A stretch of 64,000 nucleotides of DNA from Mycolicibacterium vinylchloridicum (GCF_013404075.1 NZ_JACBJQ010000023.1:1-64000), one strand, 5' to 3'; positions 51,244 through 60,170 are shown, counted from the first letter of the stretch. The notes: generated by a model from the letters alone, not told the origin. Numbers and translations are program-made.

Positions 51244-52575
51244 TTATGACACTAATGATGCAGTACTTGGATTAATACCGGCCTCGCGCAGTTGTAGGAC
51301 CATGGCTCGCCCCGCCGTCTCGCTGAGCAGCAACACGCTGACCAGACCCAGCACCGCGACGCCGGCCATCACCGCGGTGATCGCCCAGCTGCCGTAGGTG
51401 GACAGCAGCATCGGCGAGAGCACGGGTGGTAACGCCCCGCCGAGGATGCCGCCGATGTTGTACGAGAAGCCTGCGCCACTGTAGCGGTAGCGGGTGGCGA
51501 AGATCTCCGGGATGAATGCGGCCATGGGCCCCATCATGATTCCGATGATCCCGTAGGTGCCGATGACCGCGATGCCGTAGCGAACCGGATCGCCGGACTG
51601 GACCATCGGGAACAGGATCAGCGTCCACGGCAGGGCCAGCGTCGCACCGAACGCCAGGACGCGGCGGCGTCCGTAGGTGTCGCTCAGCATCGCCGAGGCG
51701 GCGACGAACACCAGCGAGCACAGGCCGCCGGCCACACCCACGAGCAGGATCAGGTTCTCGTCGTAATGCAGTTGTGTGGCAGCGTAATTGGGGAAGTAGG
51801 TGCCCACTTGGAAGGCGAGCATGAACAAACCCATGACCGTGCCGGCCGCCAGGACCATCTCGCGCCCCTGATGCCGGAACGCCTCGGCGATCGGGACGCC
51901 GGCCGGCCCGTCGGCGGTCGACTCGGCGAACACCGGGCTCTCCTCGACGTGTGTCCGGACGTAGATGGCAACGGCCAGCAGGACCGCGCTCAGCAGGAAC
52001 GGGATGCGCCAACCCCATTGGAAGAAGGCCGATTCCGCGTCACCGAAGGCGCTGTGCACCCCGAGGAAGACCAGGTTTCCCAGCACCAGCGCGGTACCGA
52101 GGCCCAGCTGGGTGAACATGCAGAAGTAGCCGCGCCTGCCCTGCGGTGCCTGCTCGGCGCTCATCAGTGCCGCGCCGGCCCATTCGCCGCCGACAGCGAA
52201 GCCCTGCAAGAGCCGCATCGCGATCAGCAGCAGCGGTGCGGCCACGCCGATGGTGGCGGTGCTCGGGATGAGGCCGACGCCGATGCTGCACGCGCCCATG
52301 ATCACCAGCGTGAACACCAGCACATTCTTGCGTCCGATGCGATCGCCGAAGTGGCCGAAGACCGCCGCGCCCAGCGGACGGGACAGGAACGCTGCCGCGA
52401 AGGTGCCCAGCGAGGCGATCGTGGCCATCAGCGGACTCATGTGTGGGAAGAACACGACGGGGAACACCAGCGCGGCGGCGGTCCCGTAGATGAAGAAGTC
52501 GTAGTACTCGATCGCCGAGCCGACGTAGCTGGCGAGCGCGACGCGGCGGGCGCGGACGCGCTGCAGTGTTTCCAT
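51244..52575 (-). CDS. MFS metabolite:H+ symporter (MHS family)
   Basis: The protein has 443 residues from the ATG at 52575. It has twelve membrane helices and the MHS signature GHFGDRIGRKNVLVFTLVIM between helices 2 and 3, with YYDFFIYG in helix 1 and RLLQGFAVGGEWAGAALMS in helix 4. The family imports shikimate, citrate, proline and similar acids. As first gene of the operon it probably imports the hexarate or a related acid, which would give the island two uptake systems. Confidence 0.9.
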   Translation of the reverse strand: METLQRVRARRVALASYVGSAIEYYDFFIYGTAAALVFPVVFFPHMSPLMATIASLGTFAAAFLSRPLGAAVFGHFGDRIGRKNVLVFTLVIMGACSIGVGLIPSTATIGVAAPLLLIAMRLLQGFAVGGEWAGAALMSAEQAPQGRRGYFCMFTQLGLGTALVLGNLVFLGVHSAFGDAESAFFQWGWRIPFLLSAVLLAVAIYVRTHVEESPVFAESTADGPAGVPIAEAFRHQGREMVLAAGTVMGLFMLAFQVGTYFPNYAATQLHYDENLILLVGVAGGLCSLVFVAASAMLSDTYGRRRVLAFGATLALPWTLILFPMVQSGDPVRYGIAVIGTYGIIGIMMGPMAAFIPEIFATRYRYSGAGFSYNIGGILGGALPPVLSPMLLSTYGSWAITAVMAGVAVLGLVSVLLLSETAGRAMVLQLREAGINPSTASLVS

Positions 52576-52644
52576 GCCGCAATCGTCGCCACCTGCGGCT
52601 GGTGGGGGTATCCGCCAGCCAGTTGATCCTTCTAGTCGACCCGC

Positions 52645-52668
52645 GCTGTCCACCGATCGGGGGACAGC
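52645..52668. promoter_or_regulatory. Inverted repeat upstream of the hexarate operon
   Basis: GCTGTCC and GGACAGC form perfect 7-base arms around a 10-base spacer, 70 bases before the symporter start. The spacing fits a dimeric regulator such as the LysR protein encoded at the end of this operon. Confidence 0.4.
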
Positions 52669-52745
52669 TGTTGCGCCGAAGCTGTCGTCATTGACACGAC
52701 TACTCGAGAAACGGTTCTACAACTACAGTTTCGGCGGGAACGGGC

Positions 52746-52877
52746 TCAGCGATGCTTGGTGTTCAGCAGGTTGTCAGTCGGATTGCTGTCGGATTTGGCC
52801 CGCTTCTCCGCGCGTTTCTCTTTCAGCGACTTACCGGCTTTTTTCGTCATTGACTGGCGAGGGGATTTGTCTGCCAC
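52746..52877 (-). CDS. Small Lys-rich conserved actinobacterial protein
   Basis: The protein has 43 residues from a GTG at 52877: MADKSPRQSMTKKAGKSLKE followed by KRAEKRAKSD and NLLNTKHR. This short, highly basic sequence is a recurring mycobacterial hypothetical protein (MADKSPRQSM-x-KK start). It is likely a single helix with a disordered tail. The function is unknown. It is divergent from the GAF-ANTAR gene. Confidence 0.75.
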   Translation of the reverse strand: MADKSPRQSMTKKAGKSLKEKRAEKRAKSDSNPTDNLLNTKHR

Positions 52878-52991
52878 GTGAGGCCCTTCGATGGGGGGCC
52901 TGTCGACGGTCCCGGTAGCAGCGACTGTACGCGTCAATGCCCGCCGGGAAGTTCGCAGTGGCAAAAGAGAAGTCAAAGTACTGTTGGCAGG

Positions 52992-53759
52992 GTGTCGGGG
53001 TTCGATCAGGTCGGTGCTGATGACTCGAATCTTCGCGCCGCGATCGGTGATCTGGCCGGCCTGGTCGCAGGCAGCCGACCGCTATCCGAATCGCTCGCGG
53101 AGGTAGCCGGATTCGCAGCGCGGGCGATCCCGGGAGCAGACGGCGTCGGGGTGGCGCTGTTTCGCGGCGCACCGGACGAGACGGTGGAAGCGTCCTCAGC
53201 CAGTGCCGCGTTCGTCGAGGAAATCGAGCAGATCCAGTACGTCACCCTCGGCGAGGGGCCGGCGTTCAGTTCGGTGCGGGAACGCAAGCCAGTGCTGTCC
53301 GACTCGGTGGGTGGTGACCAGCGGTGGCCGCGTTTCGGTCCGCGGGTGGGACGACTCGGCGTGCACAGCGTGCTCGCACTGCCACTGGTGGTGACCGATC
53401 GAGTCGTCGGCGCAATCAGCTTGTACGCCTACGGCAAACATGCTTTCGGCGAGCATGCCGTGGAGGTGGCAGAGCTGTTCGCCAGGCCGGCCGCGGTGGC
53501 CGTACACAACGCGCAGGTTCTTGCGCACGCGCAAGTGCTGACTGCGCGTTTGCAGGCCGCACTTCAGACCCGACCGGCGATCGATCAGGCGGTTGGCCTC
53601 ATCCGCGGACGTACCGGGCGTAGCGCAGAGGACGCGCTGAGTCATCTGCGGGCGATCAGCCAGGCCGAGCAACGCAAGCTCGTCGATGTGGCTCAAAGCC
53701 TGGTTGATGAGGCGGCCCGCCGCGCCCGCGCCCGCGCCGGGTCCCGGGGTGTAACGTAA
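52992..53759 (+). CDS. GAF-ANTAR antitermination regulator
   Basis: The protein has 255 residues from a GTG at 52992; an ATG at 52878 would add 38 poorly coding residues. The GAF domain (about 15-175) has VLALPLVVTDRVVGAISLYA. The position of the conserved GPC cysteine reads LGEGPAFSSV, so it lacks the Cys found in the other three paralogues. The ANTAR domain is at about 190-245 (AIDQAVGLIRGRTGRSAEDA, LVDVAQSLVDEAARRARAR). It is a close paralogue of the protein at 26749. Confidence 0.83.
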   Translation: MSGFDQVGADDSNLRAAIGDLAGLVAGSRPLSESLAEVAGFAARAIPGADGVGVALFRGAPDETVEASSASAAFVEEIEQIQYVTLGEGPAFSSVRERKPVLSDSVGGDQRWPRFGPRVGRLGVHSVLALPLVVTDRVVGAISLYAYGKHAFGEHAVEVAELFARPAAVAVHNAQVLAHAQVLTARLQAALQTRPAIDQAVGLIRGRTGRSAEDALSHLRAISQAEQRKLVDVAQSLVDEAARRARARAGSRGVT

Positions 53760-53869
53760 GGGCTGTTGGAAATCCAGCCAGTCCGGAATAAGTCAGCCGT
53801 CCGCCGCTGAACTTGCCGAGCAATCGCTCACGCCGGGCACGTCGGTGACAACCGCAAGTCGGGATCACC

Positions 53870-55051
53870 TTGAACTTTCTTTCTGTCCTTCCTTCGCTGA
53901 CGCCTGCCGTTGTTCCCTATCAGGGTCCTTCTCGCGTTCCGCGGATCGGAATTCTCAGCACGTATCCGCCGACACGATGTGGGCTGGCCACCTTCAGCGC
54001 TGCCCTGTCCGGAGGATTGCGCGCCAACAAGGCTGCCGTCGATGTGGTTCGGATCGCCGACGGACCGCCCAGCGATGCCGTCGAGGTTGTCGGCGAATTG
54101 GCCAACGGGACGCCGGCATCGGTGACGGCTGCCGTCGAACTGCTCAACCGATCTGACGTTGTCATCCTGCAACACGAGTACGGCATCTATGGCGGAACCG
54201 ACGGAGACGAATTCGTCGACATCGTCCGCGGGTTACGCGTGCCGTCGATAGTTGTCGCTCACACAGTTCTCAAAGACCCTACGCCACACCAGCGTTGGGT
54301 GCTGGAGACGATCGCTGCAGAAGTCGATCAGGTTGTGGTGATGACCGCGGCCGCGCATGCGCGGCTGTGGCAGAACTACGACGTCGACCGCCGTAAGATC
54401 ACCACGATCCCGCACGGGGCCACCGTGCTGGCCAATGTCCAGGTCAAGCGCTCAGGGCGGCCAACACTGTTGACCTGGGGTCTGTTGGGGCCGGGTAAGG
54501 GTATCGAGCGAGTCATCGACGTGATGGACTCGCTCCGCGAGCTTCCCGGGCGCCCCCGCTACCTGGTTGCCGGCCGCACGCATCCCAAAGTTCAGGCCGC
54601 TGACGGCGACGCCTACCTCGATTCCCTTCGGGAGCGGGCGAAATCCCGTGGCGTCGCGGATTCGGTGAGCTTTGACACCGCCTACCGCGACACCCCGACG
54701 CTTGCCGCGATGGTGCAGTCCGCGGCGGCGGTGGTCTTACCGTACGACTCCACCGACCAAGTCACCTCGGGTGTTCTGGTCGACGCGATCGCCAATGGCC
54801 GTCCGACGGTGGCCACTGCGTTCCCGCATGCCGTCGAACTGCTCGGTGACGGTACCGGGATTGTTGTGCCGCACGATGATACGGATGCAATGAGGTCCGC
54901 ACTGCATATGATCCTGACGCAGCCACGGCTGGCTGGATACATGGCCTCCAGGGCCCGCCTCTTGGCGCCCACGATGGCCTGGCCGGTGGTTGGCAGGGAA
55001 TATCTTCTTCTGGCGCAACGACTTTGCGCGAAGAGATCGGCTTTGGTATGA
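53870..55051 (+). CDS. GT-B glycosyltransferase
   Basis: The protein has 393 residues from a TTG; an ATG further in is not better placed. The GT4-like fold shows IGILSTYPPTRCGLATFSAA at the N-terminus, ILQHEYGIYGG, the linker TIPHGATVL, and the sugar-nucleotide region DQVTSGVLVDAIANGRPTVA. It is the first gene of a four-gene operon with ATGA/GTGA overlaps. It probably makes a mannoside or similar bond using a nucleotide sugar; the acceptor is unknown. Confidence 0.85.
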   Translation: MNFLSVLPSLTPAVVPYQGPSRVPRIGILSTYPPTRCGLATFSAALSGGLRANKAAVDVVRIADGPPSDAVEVVGELANGTPASVTAAVELLNRSDVVILQHEYGIYGGTDGDEFVDIVRGLRVPSIVVAHTVLKDPTPHQRWVLETIAAEVDQVVVMTAAAHARLWQNYDVDRRKITTIPHGATVLANVQVKRSGRPTLLTWGLLGPGKGIERVIDVMDSLRELPGRPRYLVAGRTHPKVQAADGDAYLDSLRERAKSRGVADSVSFDTAYRDTPTLAAMVQSAAAVVLPYDSTDQVTSGVLVDAIANGRPTVATAFPHAVELLGDGTGIVVPHDDTDAMRSALHMILTQPRLAGYMASRARLLAPTMAWPVVGREYLLLAQRLCAKRSALV

Positions 55052-56070
55052 GCGGCGACATACCGCTTCCGGTCTTCGCTCGGCTCCTGCAGATGACGGA
55101 CCATCGTGGAACCTTCGAGCACGCGTGCCTGGATCAGCCACGGCCCGAGCACGGCTATTGCACCGACGACATGGCCCGTGTGCTGGTCGTCGCCTGCCGC
55201 CAGCCCGATCCGTCCGGTGAGGTCAATCGCCTGGCTGGTGTTGCCCTGCGGTTCCTGGGCGACGCCCAGGCTCTCACCGGCGCCTGCCGGAATCGGATGA
55301 ACGTCGCGGGCAAATGGCTGGACGAACCGAGCGTGGACGACTGTTGGGGCAGATGCATCTGGGGACTCGGCACCGCGGTTGGGCGCAGTGAAGTTGTCTG
55401 GGTGCGCAAATCAGCACTCGTGCAGTTCGAACGCGCCGCGCAGGTGCGTTCGCCGTCGCCGCGCGCGATGGCGTACGCGGCATTGGGTGCCGCGGAAGTT
55501 CTTGCGGCCCATCCTGATCATCGCGCTGCCCGCAGATTGATCACCGACTACGCGATCTCGGTGCCCCAGCCCAATGGCAATCCTGATTGGCCGTGGCCCG
55601 AGCCGCGGCTGACCTACGCCAATGCGGTGCTCGCCGAAGCGATCATCGCCGCAGGTGCTGCGTTGGAGGCCTCGAATCTCTGGCAGCGGGGGCTGGACCT
55701 GCTTGGTTGGCTTCTGGACCTGGAAACCTCCGGTGATCACTTGTCGCCGACTCCCGTCGGAGGCAGGGGCCCGGGAGAGGTCGGCCCTGCGTTCGATCAG
55801 CAGCCGATCGAGGTGTCGAGTCTGGCCGACGCGTGCGCTCGCGCTGCTGCCGTCGACCCCGCCTCGAGATGGAACGACGGAGTGCGCGCCGCGGCGTCCT
55901 GGTTCACCGGCGCCAACGACACCGGCCAGGTCATGTGGGACCCCGAGACCGGCGGCGGATTCGACGGATTGCAGGCCGACGGCGTGAACCTCAATCAGGG
56001 TACGGAGTCGACACTGGCCGTCATCTCGACGTTTCAGCACGCCCAGCGAATATCGTTGCTGCAGAGGTGA
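55048..56070 (+). CDS. Alpha-toroid (glycosidase-like) protein
   Basis: The protein has 340 residues from an ATG overlapping the glycosyltransferase stop. Repeated helices with Trp/Asp-rich turns (GYCTDDMARVLVVACR, DDCWGRCIWGLGTAV, WPWPEPRLTYANAVLAEAII) give an (alpha/alpha)6 barrel as in several glycoside hydrolase families. The paired carboxylates at YCTDDMAR and DWPWPEPR are possible active-site residues. Proteins of this kind occur between a GT-B gene and a GH130 gene in other bacteria. The activity has not been assigned from sequence. Confidence 0.75.
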   Translation: MSGDIPLPVFARLLQMTDHRGTFEHACLDQPRPEHGYCTDDMARVLVVACRQPDPSGEVNRLAGVALRFLGDAQALTGACRNRMNVAGKWLDEPSVDDCWGRCIWGLGTAVGRSEVVWVRKSALVQFERAAQVRSPSPRAMAYAALGAAEVLAAHPDHRAARRLITDYAISVPQPNGNPDWPWPEPRLTYANAVLAEAIIAAGAALEASNLWQRGLDLLGWLLDLETSGDHLSPTPVGGRGPGEVGPAFDQQPIEVSSLADACARAAAVDPASRWNDGVRAAASWFTGANDTGQVMWDPETGGGFDGLQADGVNLNQGTESTLAVISTFQHAQRISLLQR

Positions 56071-57545
56071 GATCGATCAGAACCGGCCTCGCCACGCGCG
56101 CTCCAGTGCGGTTGGCGGCCGATCCGTCTCGGGTCATCATCCGGCTCTTCGTGCCCGGGCAGGAAGGCTTCGAGCAACAGGACTCACGTGCGGGACCGGT
56201 GCTGACACGCATTCTTGCACTGACCGAAGCCGAGGTCTTGGCGTCGTTGGACGATGTCATCTCCCGATTCGACAGCCGACATCGCAACCTCGGCGACACA
56301 TTTCGCCGGCACGCGCGGGAGCTCGCCGACCGACTGCGCCCCGGTGCGCGCGTGTCCGATGCCCGAATGGCGCTACTTGGTGCGGCGTTCACGAGCGAGT
56401 ACGCGATCGAGGCGGCCGCGCTGTGCAATCCGAGCATCGTGGCGCACCCGGACCAGACGGGGGCAGCTGCGGGCAGCGTGCGATTCGTGATGAGCGTGCG
56501 GGGCATCGGCGAAGGCCACCGGTCGTCGATCGGATTTCGGACCGGCGTGATCGATGAGTGGGGAGACCCCAAGATCGACCCGCCAGTGGCGCTCGCGACA
56601 GTCGGATCGTCGACGCCGAGTCTCCTGGATGCGGCGATCTTCCGTGAGGAGCTGAACCGGCTCGACGATGCGGGGGAGACGGCCAACTACGTCTTCGATG
56701 CACTCGGCGAGCAGTTCACTCACGCCGACCTGGAGCATCGACTGACTGTACTCGCGGCCCACCTGAGCACGCGCGGACGTGCGCTGGAGACCATCTCCGA
56801 GATTCGGACCATCGCCGAGAGGAGCTACTCGGTCGAATTCCCGCCCCGCATACCACTTTCCGAACGGATACTATGGCCAGCCGTCGAGGCCGAGTCGGTA
56901 GGCATGGAAGACGCCCGCTTCGTTCGCTTCGTCGACGACGACGGCTCGACGACGTTCTATGCCACATACACCGCCTATAACGGGTCCCACATCAGCCAGC
57001 AGCTGCTGAAGACCGACGATTTCCGCTCATTCACGTCGAACCCGATGGTCGGCCGCGCCGCGGCGAACAAGGGTTTGGCGCTGTTTCCGCGCCGCATCAA
57101 AGGCCGCTATGCTGCCCTGTCCAGGGCTGACCGCGAGTCGAATTCCATCACCTACTCGGATCGCCCGTTTGTGTGGACGGAGGCTCAACCATTCCAGCGT
57201 CCGGTTGCCCCCTGGGAAGTGCTGCAACTGGGCAACTGTGGCTCACCGATCGAAACCGAAGCAGGATGGCTGGTGCTCACCCACGGGGTCGGCCCGATGC
57301 GCACCTACCGGATCGGTGCCGTGCTGCTCGATCTCGATGACCCGACGATAGTGCTGGGCCACCTGAAGGACCCGCTGCTCAGTCCTGCCGCCGACGAGCA
57401 GAACGGGTACGTTCCCAACGTGGTCTACTCCTGCGGCGCACTCGTTCACGCTGACACCTTGGTGTTGCCCTACGGGATCGGCGACGCGGCAATCGGTTTC
57501 GCCACTGTGTCGGTGCGCGAGCTGCTAACGGCGCTGCGCGCGTGA
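56067..57545 (+). CDS. GH130 family mannoside phosphorylase/hydrolase
   Basis: The protein has 492 residues from a GTG overlapping the previous stop. The C-terminal 300 residues are a five-bladed propeller of the GH130 type: GMEDARFVRFVDDDGSTTFY with the catalytic Asp, then GLALFPRRIKGRYAALSRAD and APWEVLQLGNCGSPIETEAG and GYVPNVVYSCGALV. GH130 enzymes split beta-mannosidic bonds with phosphate or water. A helical N-terminal extension of about 180 residues is present, as in the larger GH130 groups. It presumably works on the glycan made or trimmed by its operon partners. Confidence 0.88.
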   Translation: MRSIRTGLATRAPVRLAADPSRVIIRLFVPGQEGFEQQDSRAGPVLTRILALTEAEVLASLDDVISRFDSRHRNLGDTFRRHARELADRLRPGARVSDARMALLGAAFTSEYAIEAAALCNPSIVAHPDQTGAAAGSVRFVMSVRGIGEGHRSSIGFRTGVIDEWGDPKIDPPVALATVGSSTPSLLDAAIFREELNRLDDAGETANYVFDALGEQFTHADLEHRLTVLAAHLSTRGRALETISEIRTIAERSYSVEFPPRIPLSERILWPAVEAESVGMEDARFVRFVDDDGSTTFYATYTAYNGSHISQQLLKTDDFRSFTSNPMVGRAAANKGLALFPRRIKGRYAALSRADRESNSITYSDRPFVWTEAQPFQRPVAPWEVLQLGNCGSPIETEAGWLVLTHGVGPMRTYRIGAVLLDLDDPTIVLGHLKDPLLSPAADEQNGYVPNVVYSCGALVHADTLVLPYGIGDAAIGFATVSVRELLTALRA

Positions 57546-58345
57546 AGCGCGAAGTGAGCGCGGCCCTCGAAGTAGAGATCACCGGCCCGACGACCCTGGA
57601 ATTCCAGATCGCTGTCGCGCCGCATCCGGGCGCGTCGGTTTCTGAAGCGTTGTCGTTCGTGTTGAACGGCGCCCCGATCCCAGCGCTGGAGATCAGCGGC
57701 ACCCACGGGAACCGCATCCATAAGCTCGATGTCGGCGTGGGTGATCTGAAGGTGACCTACGAGGCGACCATCACGGGCCGGACCGATCCCGCCCCGGTCA
57801 CCGAGTACGACCTGTCAATGTACCTGCGCCCCAGTCGATACGCCGAAGCCGACAAGTTCTATGGCTTCGCCGCAACGGAATTCGGTAGCTTTCTCGAGTC
57901 AGAGGCTCTGTTGGAGCAGGTGTCAGTCTGGGTGGGCGCCCGGCTGAACTATGTGCCCGGTTCCAGTGATCCGATCGATGGGGCAGTGGACACCTTGCTG
58001 GCCGGCGAAGGGGTGTGTCGGGACTTCGCGCATCTGGTGGTCGCACTTCTGCGGGCGGTCAACGTGCCGGCCCGCGTCGTGTCGGTGTATGCGCCGGGTC
58101 TTTATCCGATGGACTTCCATGCCGTTGCCGAGGCGTACGTGAACGGCCAGTGGCGAGTGGTGGACGGAACTCTCCTGGCGCCACGGCAGTCACTGGTGCG
58201 GATTGCCACGGGTCGCGACGCCGCGGACACCGCGTTCTTGGACAACCACAAGGGCGCCATCGCATTGCAATCGCTGGAGGTCATGGCGATCGCCGTCGGC
58301 GACCTGCCCCGCGACTCCATCGATCAACTGGTGTCGATCGGGTGA
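57542..58345 (+). CDS. Transglutaminase-like (cysteine protease fold) protein
   Basis: The protein has 267 residues from a GTG overlapping the GH130 stop. The N-terminal beta domain (about 1-95) is followed by a transglutaminase core with the triad Cys in GEGVCRDFAHLVVALLRAV, His in MDFHAVAEAYV and Asp in WRVVDGT. Such proteins act as peptidases, amidases or transglutaminases. No signal peptide is seen, so it is probably cytosolic. Being the last of four coupled genes suggests a role on a glycoconjugate or peptide-linked glycan. Confidence 0.85.
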   Translation: MKREVSAALEVEITGPTTLEFQIAVAPHPGASVSEALSFVLNGAPIPALEISGTHGNRIHKLDVGVGDLKVTYEATITGRTDPAPVTEYDLSMYLRPSRYAEADKFYGFAATEFGSFLESEALLEQVSVWVGARLNYVPGSSDPIDGAVDTLLAGEGVCRDFAHLVVALLRAVNVPARVVSVYAPGLYPMDFHAVAEAYVNGQWRVVDGTLLAPRQSLVRIATGRDAADTAFLDNHKGAIALQSLEVMAIAVGDLPRDSIDQLVSIG

Positions 58346-58351
58346 GCCGGC

Positions 58352-58540
58352 TCAGAGCCTGAACATCTCCCGCGACATCGACGCCTGCTCGACGAAGCTG
58401 GCCCGCTGCGGTGGGTAGTGGCGTCTCTTCTCCCGCGCTTCGTGATCGTGCTCGGCGAACGCGGGTGCTCGCAGCCACGCCAGGACCCGGCTCAGGAAGC
58501 GTGCCGGCGACAGACCGCCGGTTCCGATGGCGACCATCAC
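58352..58540 (-). CDS. Small protein coupled to the methyltransferase gene
   Basis: The frame encodes 62 residues from a GTG that overlaps the methyltransferase TGA (GTGA), then a basic sequence (MMVAIGTGGLSPARFLSRVL, HDHEAREKRRHY). The overlap supports translation, as it matches the coupling used across this window. It ends 7 bases from the convergent transglutaminase gene. I do not recognise the family. Confidence 0.5.
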   Translation of the reverse strand: MMVAIGTGGLSPARFLSRVLAWLRAPAFAEHDHEAREKRRHYPPQRASFVEQASMSREMFRL

Positions 58541-59343
58541 CGCACCTGGACCCAGGCCGTGATCTGCGGCGGCATCATGATGCTGGCCTTCGCAGCGGAC
58601 ATTTCGCGTTGCAGCAGCGACAGCATGTCGTCGGGGGCCGGCACATCGGCGGTGAGCCCCAGCCCGTCGGCGATCGGATACACCAGCCGCCAGATCTCGG
58701 CGGCGTAGGTCAGCAGGTCGATGTCGTCGGCACCGCCCATCGGCGCACCTACCGCCATCCGCGGGATGCCCAGCCCGGCTTCCTGGAATAGTGCGCCGAG
58801 CTTGGGCCCGAACGAGATGTCGAGCCCGAGCGCTTCGAACGACCGCGCCACGGCGTCGGTGACCGTGCGGAACATCGGGATCTCGGGATAGCTGTGCACC
58901 GAGACGATGTCGTTCTCGGCGAAGGCGACGACGCCGCCGGGCCGGACCAGTCCGGCGAGCCGGCGAAGCGCGGCGACCGGGTCGGGCAGGTGCATGAGGA
59001 TCAGCCGCCCGATGACGGCGTCGACCGGCTCCTCGAGCACCAGCTCGTCGAGCGCGGACTGGGTGAACGACACGTTGGTCCTGCCCTGTTCTGCGGCGCG
59101 GGAACGGGCCAGGTGCACGATGTCGGCGGCGTCGACGCCGTGGACCGAGCCATTCGGCCCGACGATTTCGGCGGCCAGGAACGAGACGTCGCCGGGACCG
59201 GAGCCGACGTCGAGGACCTGCATCCCCGGCTTCAGACCCGCCATCAGCAATGCGTGTCTGGTGTCGGCCCGGTACACCCTGCCCTGGAGCAGCAGCCGGC
59301 GTACCTCGCTGTCCTCGTGTCCGAGCGTGTAGGTGGTGCTCAT
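58537..59343 (-). CDS. Class I SAM-dependent methyltransferase
   Basis: The protein has 268 residues. The Rossmann motif I is VLDVGSGPGDVSFLA (about 43), motif II acidic VHGVDAAD, and a late IGRLILMHLPDPVAALRR strand-helix. It resembles UbiE/ArsM-like small-molecule methyltransferases. It is divergent from a TetR gene, with a dense array of operator-like repeats between them, so the TetR protein very probably controls it. The substrate is unknown. Confidence 0.87.
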   Translation of the reverse strand: MSTTYTLGHEDSEVRRLLLQGRVYRADTRHALLMAGLKPGMQVLDVGSGPGDVSFLAAEIVGPNGSVHGVDAADIVHLARSRAAEQGRTNVSFTQSALDELVLEEPVDAVIGRLILMHLPDPVAALRRLAGLVRPGGVVAFAENDIVSVHSYPEIPMFRTVTDAVARSFEALGLDISFGPKLGALFQEAGLGIPRMAVGAPMGGADDIDLLTYAAEIWRLVYPIADGLGLTADVPAPDDMLSLLQREMSAAKASIMMPPQITAWVQVR

Positions 59344-59375
59344 GGAATGGTCCTCCGTTCGCGTGACCCCTCGCG

Positions 59376-59466
59376 CTAGACTAAATCGTCTAGACGTAGT
59401 GGTCTAGACGATGTGGTCTAGCCCACATAAATTGGACGATGTGGTCTAGTCCACTAGGTCTAGTGG
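59376..59466. promoter_or_regulatory. 14-bp-phased GTCTAG operator array
   Basis: GTCTAG begins at 59388, 59402, 59416, 59444 and 59458, an exact 14-base spacing with one degenerate unit at 59430. Two units are full GTCTAGAC palindromes, and the first overlaps a CTAGAC-taaatc-GTCTAG dyad at 59376-59393. It fills the divergent promoter region between the methyltransferase and TetR genes, and is most likely a cooperative TetR-binding array. Confidence 0.75.
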
Positions 59467-59528
59467 TCGGCGAAACCGCCCTATAGTGGAAAAGCCGACT
59501 TCAACGGCACATATCGAAGGCGGTACGC

Positions 59529-60170
59529 ATGGCAACCCAGGAAGCGGTCCTCCCACACAAGGAGCGGCTGCTGCGCGCTGGGATCAAGCTGTTCTACGAA
59601 AACGGCTTCCACGGGACCACGATCGACGCCGTCTTGGCCGAGGCGGGCGTGCCGAAGGGGTCCTTCTATCACCACTTCGGATCCAAGGACGCGTTCGCAC
59701 AAGCCGTCCTGGACCGCTACATCCAGTTCCAGGGCCAGCTGTTCACGACGTGGTTCGCCCGCACCGACCTGTCCACGGTCGAGCAACTGACCGGCTACTT
59801 CACGGACATGTCGCAGATCTTCATCAAGTCCGGCTTCCAGACCGCGTGCCTGACCGGAAAGTTCTCCACCGAGATGGGCGCGACGTCCGACTACTTCCGG
59901 CCGCAGCTGGCCACCCAGATCGCGATGTGGAAGTCACAGCTTTCCACGCTGCTGACCGCGGGCCAGGAGCGCGGCGACATCCGCAGCGACCGCCCCGCCG
60001 GAGACCTCGCCGACGCCGTGCTGGCGCTGATCCAGGGCGCATTCGTGCTGACCCTGTCGACCCGGGACGAGCGCACCCTGACCACGGTGTGTGCGACCAT
60101 CAGAGAGCTCGTCGAGCCGACGAACCGCGATAGCGGGCAGCGTGTCGCTGCGCCGGGTATAGAGTCGTAG
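59529..60170 (+). CDS. TetR family regulator
   Basis: The protein has 213 residues. The HTH (about 15-60) contains GIKLFYENGFHGTTIDAVLA and VPKGSFYHHFGSKDAFAQAV. A C-terminal ligand domain of the AcuR/QacR-like type follows (TACLTGKFSTEMGATSDYF). It is divergent from a methyltransferase gene across an array of GTCTAG repeats and should repress both. Confidence 0.88.
   Translation: MATQEAVLPHKERLLRAGIKLFYENGFHGTTIDAVLAEAGVPKGSFYHHFGSKDAFAQAVLDRYIQFQGQLFTTWFARTDLSTVEQLTGYFTDMSQIFIKSGFQTACLTGKFSTEMGATSDYFRPQLATQIAMWKSQLSTLLTAGQERGDIRSDRPAGDLADAVLALIQGAFVLTLSTRDERTLTTVCATIRELVEPTNRDSGQRVAAPGIES

Noticed and set aside
51200..51290. Inverted repeat TCCAAGT...ACTTGGA near the symporter stop
   Set aside because: The 7-base arms are far apart (about 25 bases) and partly inside the coding end. 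It is not convincing as an operator or terminator.
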